Origin: Oscillospiraceae bacterium
Lineage (GTDB): Bacteria; Bacillota; Clostridia; Oscillospirales; Ruminococcaceae
Length of the DNA stretch: 32,055 nt
Assembly (NCBI GenBank): GCA_017435565.1
Contig: JAFSEU010000015.1
Span: 1-32,055, forward strand
Reading direction: 5' to 3'
Positions 23,238 through 30,181 of this stretch are shown in pieces. Both the position numbers and the translations under genes were made by a program. How positions within the stretch are numbered: the stretch's first letter is position 1; each line of letters starts with the position of its first letter. The notes beneath the pieces were generated by a model. It saw only the letters and a list, made by a program, of their open reading frames with translations. It made no database searches and was not told the DNA's origin.

Positions 23238-24431
23238 ATGAAGAAAATATTATTGCTCGGCGGTTCGGCGCAGCAAGTTGTTGCAATAGAAACCGCCAAA
23301 AGACTTGGATATTATACGGTTTTGTGCGATTTTTTAACAGATAATCCCGGACAATATCATGCAGATAATTTTTATCTTGTCAGCACAACTGATAAGGAAG
23401 CAATTTTGAAAGTTGCGCAGGAAGAAAAAATCGACGGAATTCTTGCGTACGCTTCGGATCCCGCCGCACCCACGGCGGCGTATGTTGCCGAAAAAATGAG
23501 CTTAAAAACAAATCCGTACACATCGGTTGAAACGCTCTGCAACAAAGATCAATTCAGACGGTTTTTATCGGAAAACGGGTTTAATACACCCCAAGCGAAC
23601 GGATATTCCACAGTTGAAGAGGCAAAGAAAGATATTAACAGATACAGACTTCCCGTAATCATTAAACCCGTAGATTCTTCGGGCAGTAAGGGCGCGACTG
23701 TTCTGAATGGTTTGGATGGGCTTGAAGAAGCTCTGGAGTTTGCTTTTTCCTTTTCGAGAAGCAAGCGAATTATCGTTGAAGAGTTTATAGAAAAAAAGCA
23801 TCCGTATTTAATCGGCGGCGATATTTTTGTCTGCGACGGAAAAGTTGTTTTGTGGGGCTTATTGAATTGTCATCGGGATTCAAACGTCAACTCTCTTGTT
23901 CCTGTCGGAAAAAGTTATCCGCTTGAACTTGAAGATGAGGATATTCAAAGGGTTAAGGATACGCTGCAAAGTATGGCGGACAAGCTGGGCATACAGTTTG
24001 GAGCTATGAATGTAGAGCTTATTATCGATAAGAGCAACCGTGTTTGGCCTATTGATGTGGGACCGCGCAACGGCGGAAATATGATTCCCGATTTGCTCGG
24101 AATGATCTTTGATGTCGATATTGTCGAAATGACTGTTAAATCCGCAATGGGTGAACCGATTGAGTGTAAAATCAATGACGGAAAGCCTTTTTATGCAACA
24201 CATAATCTTCATTCGGATAAGGACGGTCGCTTTGATTGTATTGAGTTTTCGGAAGATATTGAGAAATATATAATACGTAAAAATGTATATAAGCAGCCCG
24301 GCGATGCGGTGGAATTCTTTGATAATGCCGCAAAAGCCCTGGGAATTGTCTTTTTTAAGTTTGATAATCAAGAAGAGATGAATAAATATCTTCAAAATAT
24401 AAACAATCATATCAATATACACCTGAAATAG
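23238..24431 (+). CDS. ATP-grasp ligase, first of a pair
   Basis: The 397-residue protein has a Rossmann-like pre-ATP-grasp domain (KILLLGGSAQQVVAIETAK) and an ATP-grasp core with RLPVIIKPVDSSGSKGATVL at about 136-156. The Mg-binding region is VELIIDKSNRVWPIDVGPR with GGN following. ATP-grasp enzymes join a carboxylate, via acyl phosphate, to an amine or other nucleophile. Within a glycan operon, coupling an amino acid or small acid to an amino sugar or uronic acid is plausible. Substrates are unknown. ATG at 23238 is preferred over 23232 because AAAGGA abuts 23232 but is 6 nt from 23238. Confidence 0.85.
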   Translation: MKKILLLGGSAQQVVAIETAKRLGYYTVLCDFLTDNPGQYHADNFYLVSTTDKEAILKVAQEEKIDGILAYASDPAAPTAAYVAEKMSLKTNPYTSVETLCNKDQFRRFLSENGFNTPQANGYSTVEEAKKDINRYRLPVIIKPVDSSGSKGATVLNGLDGLEEALEFAFSFSRSKRIIVEEFIEKKHPYLIGGDIFVCDGKVVLWGLLNCHRDSNVNSLVPVGKSYPLELEDEDIQRVKDTLQSMADKLGIQFGAMNVELIIDKSNRVWPIDVGPRNGGNMIPDLLGMIFDVDIVEMTVKSAMGEPIECKINDGKPFYATHNLHSDKDGRFDCIEFSEDIEKYIIRKNVYKQPGDAVEFFDNAAKALGIVFFKFDNQEEMNKYLQNINNHINIHLK

Positions 24432-24440
24432 GAGAAGGAT

Positions 24441-25385
24441 ATGCGGGAAATCGGCGGATATATAGAGCTTGACAGATATACGTTGCCAATGTTGCATGAA
24501 GGCGCAATTGCACTGAATTGTGCCCGAAATGCTTTGGCGTACCTGATAAAGGCAAGAAAAATAAAAAGGATATTGATTCCCAAGTTTCTTTGCGATTCTG
24601 TCAGAGAAGTCTGCAAAAGGGAAAATGTTGAATATCAATATTACTCTATTGGTGCTGATTTTATGCCAAAGGATATTGAGCTTGATGATGGTCAGTGGCT
24701 GTATGCAGTCAACTTTTACGGACAGCTTGATAACGAAATACTCAAAGGCCTGGCGGATAAGCATGGCAGAATAATAATAGATAACGTTCAGGCATATTAT
24801 CAGATGCCGATTGCAGGTATCGATACCATTTATACCTGCCGAAAATTTTTCGGTGTGGCGGATGGAGCTTTTCTTTATACCGATGCAATGCTTGAAGAAG
24901 AATTGCCGCAGGATGAATCTTTTGAGCGAATGAGATTTTTGCTTGGAAGATTTGAAAGAACAGCATCCGAATTTTATGCTGAATATGCTGCAAACAACGC
25001 TTTGTTTGCAAACGAACCTATAAAAATAATGTCAAAATTGACAAAAAACTTGCTACACGCGATTGATTATGATACAATAAAAAAGTGCAGAAAAGAAAAT
25101 TTTGAATTTTTGCACAACGCCCTGGGCGGAATTAACCGCCTTAGACTGAATGTTCCCGAAGGGGCGTTCATGTATCCTCTTTATATAGAAAACGGCGCAC
25201 AAATCCGAAAACAGCTGCAGGAAAAAAAGATTTATATTCCAACTCTGTGGCCCGATGTTTTTGAATGTTGCGATAAATCGGAGTTGGAATATGACATGGC
25301 AAAAAATATTTTGCCGTTGCCGTGCGATCAGAGATATGCAACCGAAGAGATGAAATATTTAGCTAGTGAGGTAACAAATGTATAA
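24441..25385 (+). CDS. Divergent PLP-dependent aminotransferase-like protein
   Basis: The 314-residue protein has a fold-type I pattern: an early NCARNALAYLIKA helix, ILIPKFLCDSV, then AVNFYGQLD, IIIDNVQAYYQ (Asp for the pyridine nitrogen) and TCRKFFGVADGAFLY. Lys135 in the last segment is the likely Schiff-base lysine. It is shorter than normal DegT/DnrJ/EryC1 enzymes and lacks their SFH-x-x-K form. AGGAGAAGG precedes the ATG, and the end overlaps the GNAT gene by 8 bp. Lying between two ATP-grasp genes, it may make the amine or amino acid they use. Family assignment is moderate and the reaction unknown. Confidence 0.6.
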   Translation: MREIGGYIELDRYTLPMLHEGAIALNCARNALAYLIKARKIKRILIPKFLCDSVREVCKRENVEYQYYSIGADFMPKDIELDDGQWLYAVNFYGQLDNEILKGLADKHGRIIIDNVQAYYQMPIAGIDTIYTCRKFFGVADGAFLYTDAMLEEELPQDESFERMRFLLGRFERTASEFYAEYAANNALFANEPIKIMSKLTKNLLHAIDYDTIKKCRKENFEFLHNALGGINRLRLNVPEGAFMYPLYIENGAQIRKQLQEKKIYIPTLWPDVFECCDKSELEYDMAKNILPLPCDQRYATEEMKYLASEVTNV

Positions 25386-25905
25386 ACTGAGAGAGCTTGA
25401 TAGAGAAGATTTAAAAAGAATTAATCGTTGGCGCAACGACCCGCACCTCATTGCTTGTTTGGGCGCGCCTTACAGGCATATAAACGAAGATGTTGACAGA
25501 GAGTGGTATGATAAATATCTGCATGCACGCAACAATTCGGTAAGATGCGCAATTGTTGATGATGAAAACGAAACTGAAATTCTCGGCTTGATAAGTCTCT
25601 TATCAATAAACTATATTAACCGTAGCGGTGAATTGCATATTATGATTGGCGGTTCAGAAAACAGAGGCAAGGGGATTGGTACGTTTGCAGTAAACGCAAT
25701 GATTGAGCACGCTTTTTGCAATCTCAACCTTCGCAGAATAGAGCTTGGGGTGTTGGAAACAAATTTAGCGGCAATTCGTTTATATGAAAAGACCGGATTT
25801 GTACGCGAAGGCGTAAAGAGAAAAGCAAATTATAAAAACGGCGAATATGTAAGCATGATTATGATGGGCTTGCTCAAGGAAGAATGGAATTTGCAGAATA
25901 GATAA
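25378..25905 (+). CDS. GNAT family N-acetyltransferase
   Basis: The 175-residue protein has a RimJ/RimL-like GNAT fold. The opening is YKLRELDREDLKRINRWRND, the acetyl-CoA loop is GSENRGKGIGTFAVNAMIEHAF (the R-G-x-G-x-G/A motif), and the ending is NLAAIRLYEKTGFVREG. Similar enzymes (PseH, WecD class) acetylate amino groups of nucleotide sugars. Here the obvious substrate is the 4-amino sugar made by the aminotransferase at 28566. It overlaps the previous gene by 8 bp, indicating translational coupling. Protein or antibiotic acetylation is less likely in this setting. Confidence 0.87.
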   Translation: MYKLRELDREDLKRINRWRNDPHLIACLGAPYRHINEDVDREWYDKYLHARNNSVRCAIVDDENETEILGLISLLSINYINRSGELHIMIGGSENRGKGIGTFAVNAMIEHAFCNLNLRRIELGVLETNLAAIRLYEKTGFVREGVKRKANYKNGEYVSMIMMGLLKEEWNLQNR

Positions 25906-25927
25906 AACAAAAGGGGGAGTATGATTA

Positions 25928-27238
25928 ATGTTTGAAAATCTGAAAGGGAAGAGGCTGCTTTTTCTCGGCGCAGTAAGACCCCTTTGTGAGGCGGTTGAAA
26001 TCGCAAAATCTATGGGTATATACACAATAGTAACAGACTATTTGCCTAATTCGCCTGCGAAGAAGCATGCGGATAAGGCTTGTATGGTCAGCACAATTGA
26101 TGTTGATGCAATTGTCAATCTCTGCAAGGAAGAAAAAGTTGATGGTGTATTCACCGCATTTACCGACTCAATGCTTCCTTATGCAAGAAAAATATGCGAT
26201 AGGCTTGGTTTTCCGTTCTATGCTTCCGAAGAACAGATTCGCCTTTCGCTGGACAAGTCCCTGTTTAAAGAAACCTGCCGAAAGTATGGAGTGCCCGTTC
26301 CCAATGATTATACCGATTGTGTTCGTAACGGCGCTTTTGATGACAGCAGCATAGTTTTCCCTGTAATTGTAAAGCCGATTGACTCAAGCGGAGGCAGGGG
26401 AATTACGATTTGCAATGACGCTGTCGAGCTTAAAAAAGCGTATGATTATGCCATGCAGATTTCTCCGAGCAAGAATGTTCTGGTGGAGGAGTATGTGGTA
26501 GGCGATGAGGTTACCGCTACATATACGATGAAGAACGGCGAAATCTCGCTTTCTTGCTTTAAAGATAAATTAATGTCGCTTGATCACGAGAATATAACTT
26601 GCCAGGCTGACATATTGATTGCTCCTTCAAGAAGTTTAAGTAAATATCTATCCGATACGAACGAAAAAGTTATATCTATGCTTAAAGGATTGCGAGCAGT
26701 TGACGGTACAGTTTTTATACAAGGCGTTAATACCGATGCCGGCGTAAAGTTCTTTGAGCTGGGATATCGCGCAAACGGCGGACACGATTATAGGTTTATC
26801 GAGGCCGAGAACAGAATTAATTTTATGAAAATGCTCATTGCACACGCACTTACGGGAGAAATGCAAGGGTTTGAGCTTGATTTGGATAATCCGTTCTTTT
26901 CGAGTTATGTACTCAATCTCAACGTATATGCGCATCAAGGCGTAATAGGAGATGTTTCGGGAAAAGAAACCGTTCAGAATATTGATAATGTAATTCTGGC
27001 TGAGTATATGCACAATATCGGCGATGAAATAGCCGACACAAACACCCTCTCACAGAGAGTGTTCAGAGCTGTAATTCGCGATAACAGCATCGAAAGAATA
27101 AAGCAAACAATAAAAACAATTCAAAACGTTGTGAAAATTAATGACGTCAGCGGCAAGAGTATGCTGTACAAGCCGTTTGATGTGGAAAGATTGAATCAAT
27201 ATAGCGATATATGTCAGAAAAATGCGGAGGTTAAATAA
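25928..27238 (+). CDS. ATP-grasp ligase, second of a pair
   Basis: The 436-residue protein has a pre-ATP-grasp domain (RLLFLGAVRPLCEAVEIAKSMG) and an ATP-grasp core with FPVIVKPIDSSGGRGITIC at about 142-160. The VLVEEYVVGDEVTA strand and an FFELGYRANGGHDYRF metal-binding region follow. It shares its N-terminal layout with the protein at 23238 (HAD near residue 45, VSTxD) but is diverged, so the two probably act on different substrates or in sequence. GGGGGAG sets the ATG at 25928; the ATG at 25921 is out of frame and soon stops. Its stop codon overlaps the transporter start by one base, tying the two together. Confidence 0.85.
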   Translation: MFENLKGKRLLFLGAVRPLCEAVEIAKSMGIYTIVTDYLPNSPAKKHADKACMVSTIDVDAIVNLCKEEKVDGVFTAFTDSMLPYARKICDRLGFPFYASEEQIRLSLDKSLFKETCRKYGVPVPNDYTDCVRNGAFDDSSIVFPVIVKPIDSSGGRGITICNDAVELKKAYDYAMQISPSKNVLVEEYVVGDEVTATYTMKNGEISLSCFKDKLMSLDHENITCQADILIAPSRSLSKYLSDTNEKVISMLKGLRAVDGTVFIQGVNTDAGVKFFELGYRANGGHDYRFIEAENRINFMKMLIAHALTGEMQGFELDLDNPFFSSYVLNLNVYAHQGVIGDVSGKETVQNIDNVILAEYMHNIGDEIADTNTLSQRVFRAVIRDNSIERIKQTIKTIQNVVKINDVSGKSMLYKPFDVERLNQYSDICQKNAEVK

Positions 27239-28515
27239 TGGCACCTGAAATAATAGGACTATTAATCCTCGCTGTCAGCGTGGTTTTGTTCATTACACGT
27301 CCCATACCCAATGCGGCGACAGCTTGCCTGGGCTGTCTCGCATTTGCACTTGCAGGAATTTGTACCATTGATGAGGCTTTCTCCGGATTTTCCAATTCAA
27401 CTGTTTTGTTGATGTTTGGTATGATGGTGGTCGGCATTGCAATGATGGATACAGGCGCTGCAAATCTTATTGGAAAATATGTTGCAAAAGTATCCGGCGG
27501 CAGAGAAAAAATGTTTATTCTTTTGGCGGGAATTGTGTCGGTGCTGCTGTCTACATTCTTGTCCAATACGGCGGTAATAGCGATATTCCTTCCGATTATT
27601 GCAAGCGTTTCTCGGTCAAATCCCGATATGAACAGAAAGAACCTTACACTTCCCGTAACTCTTGGCGCCATGTTTGGCGGTGTGTGTACGCTTGTGGGTT
27701 CTACTCCGCAGCTGACCGCAAACGGAATATTGAAGGAGATGACAGGCGAAGAACTGAAAATGTTCGATTTTATCCTTCCCGGTATTGTGCTCACAGTAAT
27801 ATACATAGCATTCGTTCTGACTATTGGACATAGAATAGGCGTTGGCGTTTGGGGAAATGTCAAATCAGATAACGATGAAAAAGAGACCGTGGCATCTCAA
27901 AACGATGAGATTGTTATTGATAAAAGAAAATTGATAACAATGGTTGTGATTTTTGTTTTCACAATAGTAATGTTTATCGGTGCGTGGATTCCCACTGCAA
28001 CAACAGCTGTAATTGCTGCAATTATGTGTATTATTACCAAGAGTACAAACCAAAAAAGCGTTATCAAGAATATGGATTGGTCCGTTGTGTTTGTTTTGGC
28101 AGGTTGTCTCGGTTTGGCAACCGGGCTTACAAAAAGCGGTGCGGGACAAATGATGTCCGATGCATTGGCTAAGATTATTTCGCCCGATACTCCGCCCCTT
28201 GCCATATTTGCGATATTTGTTGTCGCAACTATTATCATCAGCAATTTTATTACCAACTCAACTGCGGTTGTAATGGTTTTGCCAATTGCGTTGGCATTGT
28301 GCAATTCTCAGGGCTTGAATGTGATTCCGTTTACGTTGGGCATTGTATATGCTGCAAATTTGACCTTCAGTACACCGCTGGCAAATGCACAGACAGCAAT
28401 GACGCTTGTGGCAGGCTACAAGTTCTCGGATTACATAAAGTACACATGGTTGCTGGATATTCTTGTATTAGCCGGAATTGTTATATCAGTACCGTTGTTT
28501 TTCCCGTTGGTATAA
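27238..28515 (+). CDS. SLC13/DASS-like anion transporter
   Basis: The 425-residue membrane protein has about eleven predicted helices and two repeat halves, each with the family's Ser-Asn-Thr type hairpin: LLSTFLSNTAVIAIFLPI and ISNFITNSTAVVMVLPIAL. GSTPQLTANG follows the first. These are features of sodium-coupled di- and tricarboxylate transporters and their ArsB/CitMHS relatives. Start and upstream stop overlap as TAATG. A carboxylate transporter inside a glycan operon next to ATP-grasp ligases hints that it supplies, or exports, the acid they use. Sulfate or citrate are other possible substrates. Confidence 0.82.
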   Translation: MAPEIIGLLILAVSVVLFITRPIPNAATACLGCLAFALAGICTIDEAFSGFSNSTVLLMFGMMVVGIAMMDTGAANLIGKYVAKVSGGREKMFILLAGIVSVLLSTFLSNTAVIAIFLPIIASVSRSNPDMNRKNLTLPVTLGAMFGGVCTLVGSTPQLTANGILKEMTGEELKMFDFILPGIVLTVIYIAFVLTIGHRIGVGVWGNVKSDNDEKETVASQNDEIVIDKRKLITMVVIFVFTIVMFIGAWIPTATTAVIAAIMCIITKSTNQKSVIKNMDWSVVFVLAGCLGLATGLTKSGAGQMMSDALAKIISPDTPPLAIFAIFVVATIIISNFITNSTAVVMVLPIALALCNSQGLNVIPFTLGIVYAANLTFSTPLANAQTAMTLVAGYKFSDYIKYTWLLDILVLAGIVISVPLFFPLV

Positions 28516-28517
28516 GT

Positions 28518-28544
28518 GAGCGTTAGATTTTCTTATTAACGTTC
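28518..28544. repeat. Short hairpin between transporter and aminotransferase genes
   Basis: GAGCGTTA and TAACGTTC form an 8-bp stem with one G-U pair around an 11-nt loop in the 50-bp gap. It has no U-tract and does not look like a terminator. It may be an RNA processing site. Confidence 0.35.
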
Positions 28545-28565
28545 GCATCGGAAAGGAAGTTTATT

Positions 28566-29675
28566 ATGTCAATTAACGTCACCCGTTCCTCAATGCCGTT
28601 ATTTGAGGAATACTGCGAAGAGATAAAGGATTTATGGGACAGCCGCTGGCTGACAAATATGGGCGCAAAGCACAAACAATTGCAGGCAGAGCTCGAAAAA
28701 TATCTTGATACTGCTTATGTTGCGCTGTATACAAACGGGCACCTGGCGCTTGAAAATGTAATCGCAGCGATGAATCTGCCGCAGGGAAGCGAGGTTATTA
28801 CAACCCCGTTTACGTTTGCTTCGACCACACACGCAATTGTGCGCAGCGGTTTGGTTCCCGTTTTTTGCGATATAAACGATGTGGATTATACAATTGATAC
28901 AACCAAGATTGAGGCCTTGATTACCGATAAAACTTCGGCAATAATACCCGTTCATGTTTACGGTAATATATGCAATATTGACGAGATACAGCAAATTGCG
29001 GACAAGCACGGCTTAAAGGTTATTTATGATGCCGCGCACGCATTTGGCGTTGTAAAAAACGGTGTTAACGTATCAAATTTCGGCGATGCTTCAATGTTCA
29101 GTTTTCACGCTACAAAGGTGTTCAACACCATTGAAGGCGGAGCGGTCACCTTTGCTGACGAGTCGCTTATGCAGGTGCTTAAGGATATGAAAAATTTCGG
29201 TATCCGCGGACCTGAGGCGGTTGCTTATGTCGGCGGAAACGCAAAAATGAGCGAGTTTCAGGCTGCAATGGGGCTTTGCAATCTTCGTCATGTTGATGAT
29301 GAGATTGCAAAGAGAAAGGCTGTGGTTGAGCGTTACCGTTTTCATTTGTCAAATGTCGGCGGAATAAAGATTTGCGCTGAGCAGGAAAATGTAAAGTCAA
29401 ATTATGCTTATTTCCCGGTTGTGTTTGACGGATATAAATATACGCGTGACGAAGTTTTCGAGCTGCTCAAATCAAATGAAATTGTAGCACGCAAGTATTT
29501 CTTCCCGCTGACAAACAGCTTTGAATGTTATAAGGATTATCCTACGGCAGGCGCAGAAAAAACGCCCGTTGCACAGTACATAGCGGACAGAGTTCTGACA
29601 TTGCCCTTGTATGCGGATCTCACACTTGAAGATGTCGATAGAATCTGTAACGTGATTTTGGGCTGTTGTGTTTAG
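28566..29675 (+). CDS. VioA-like nucleotide-sugar 4-aminotransferase (DegT/DnrJ/EryC1 family)
   Basis: The 369-residue PLP enzyme starts with the VioA-type LWDSRWLTNMGAKHKQLQ. It contains TTPFTFASTTHAI, IYDAAHAFGV (PLP Asp) and SFHATKVFNTIEGGA, with Schiff-base Lys184. VioA-type enzymes convert dTDP-4-keto-6-deoxyglucose to dTDP-4-amino-4,6-dideoxyglucose; relatives make dTDP-Fuc4N or GDP-perosamine. No dTDP-sugar genes are in the window, but Gmd at 10269 makes GDP-4-keto-6-deoxymannose, so either carrier is possible. AAAGGAAG precedes the ATG. It closes the operon ahead of a strong terminator. Confidence 0.9.
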   Translation: MSINVTRSSMPLFEEYCEEIKDLWDSRWLTNMGAKHKQLQAELEKYLDTAYVALYTNGHLALENVIAAMNLPQGSEVITTPFTFASTTHAIVRSGLVPVFCDINDVDYTIDTTKIEALITDKTSAIIPVHVYGNICNIDEIQQIADKHGLKVIYDAAHAFGVVKNGVNVSNFGDASMFSFHATKVFNTIEGGAVTFADESLMQVLKDMKNFGIRGPEAVAYVGGNAKMSEFQAAMGLCNLRHVDDEIAKRKAVVERYRFHLSNVGGIKICAEQENVKSNYAYFPVVFDGYKYTRDEVFELLKSNEIVARKYFFPLTNSFECYKDYPTAGAEKTPVAQYIADRVLTLPLYADLTLEDVDRICNVILGCCV

Positions 29676-29717
29676 GGGCTGTAAGCTGCGAAAACATCAG
29701 ATTTTGAAGTTATATAT

Positions 29718-29750
29718 AAAAAGCGAGGTGAATTTCACCTCGCTTTTAAG
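29718..29750. terminator. Bidirectional terminator ending the glycan operon
   Basis: GCGAGGTGAA and TTCACCTCGC form a perfect 10-bp stem around a single base (so a tight loop in practice), with A5 before and T4 after. It starts about 43 bp beyond the aminotransferase stop codon. Confidence 0.92.
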
Positions 29751-29846
29751 TTTAGTTTTCGTTGTATGCGCGCTCAATTAACGCTTTAGCCTTTTCATAA
29801 TCGGTACGATTTTTGATCATCGGCAAAATAAAAGGAGATTTTATAT

Positions 29847-29882
29847 ATGAAAGCAACAGGAATAGTTCGTAGAATAGATTAA
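29847..29882 (+). pseudogene. Truncated start of a SpoVT/AbrB-type regulator gene
   Basis: AAAAGGAG followed by ATG opens an 11-codon frame, MKATGIVRRID, and then TAA. This matches the invariant N-terminus of SpoVT-like AbrB-fold regulators as I know it (MKATGIVRRIDDLGRVVIPKEIRR). Identity breaks off exactly after the GAT codon, and the rest of the gene is absent. The fragment keeps its ribosome site, so the loss looks recent. SpoVT is typical of endospore-forming Firmicutes. Confidence 0.65.
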
Positions 29883-29883
29883 T

Positions 29884-30087
29884 GTGTTATAATAGGACAA
29901 AAGTCGAAAAAAACCGCATAAACACTAGGGTTTTCGCTGATTTTTGTCCAACTCAATTTGCACAAAATCCGCTTGAAATCGGTTTTGGGGTCAAAAAAGC
30001 GAAGCGTATCCTACATATTATGATGCCGGATATGTTTATAAGATTTCTACAAAAACTTGACTAAAATAATGGAGTGTGTTATAATAG
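29884..30087. repeat. Scar region with inverted repeat bounded by a 13-bp direct repeat
   Basis: TGTGTTATAATAG occurs at 29883-29895 and again at 30075-30087. Just inside the first copy, GGACAAAA (29895-29902) and TTTTGTCC (29942-29949) form a perfect 8-bp inverted repeat with further partial pairing (AAAACC with GGTTTT). A smaller imperfect stem follows near 29965-29990. No transposase is present. It may be a small mobile-element remnant or recombination junction next to the truncated SpoVT-like start. Apart from the ktrB promoter I see no gene here. Confidence 0.45.
30057..30085 (+). promoter_or_regulatory. Sigma-A promoter for ktrB-ktrA
   Basis: TTGACT (30057-30062) and TATAAT (30080-30085) are separated by 17 nt, with an extended TG motif before the -10 box. 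The predicted start is near 30092, about 90 nt before the ktrB ATG. Confidence 0.85.
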
Positions 30088-30107
30088 TTAAAATAATAGA
30101 TGTAAAT

Positions 30108-30150
30108 GGAACCAGCTGTCTGCAGAGGAAGTCGGTTCTATTTTGTTTTT
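30108..30150 (+). promoter_or_regulatory. Hairpin with U-rich tail in the ktrB leader
   Basis: GGAACC (30108-30113) and GGTTCT (30134-30139) pair around a 20-nt loop that can itself form a small CTG/CAG stem. ATTTTGTTTTT follows directly. It lies between the predicted transcription start and the ktrB start codon, so it could attenuate transcription. It is too short to be a known c-di-AMP (ydaO) riboswitch. Confidence 0.4.
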
Positions 30151-30181
30151 GTATAGTAAAATTAGGGTGTATGATGAATTT

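Noticed and set aside
23880..24764. 294-codon reverse-strand open frame opposite the first ATP-grasp gene
   Set aside because: It overlaps two well-supported forward genes and has no recognisable motif. The ATP-grasp motifs prove the forward strand.
29752..29820. 22-codon reverse-strand frame (MIKNRTDYEKAKALIERAYNEN read in part)
   Set aside because: It looks protein-like and ends just before a bidirectional terminator, so it may be the end of a decayed gene. There is no ribosome site and no family match, so I do not call it a gene.
29882..30064. 60-codon forward frame in the scar region
   Set aside because: It spans the inverted repeat, lacks a ribosome site and shows no family pattern. 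It is more likely chance in non-coding sequence.
30092..30181. c-di-AMP (ydaO-type) riboswitch before ktrB
   Set aside because: Expected from the gene's biology, but the leader is only about 90 nt and shows one simple hairpin, far short of that riboswitch's multi-helix fold.
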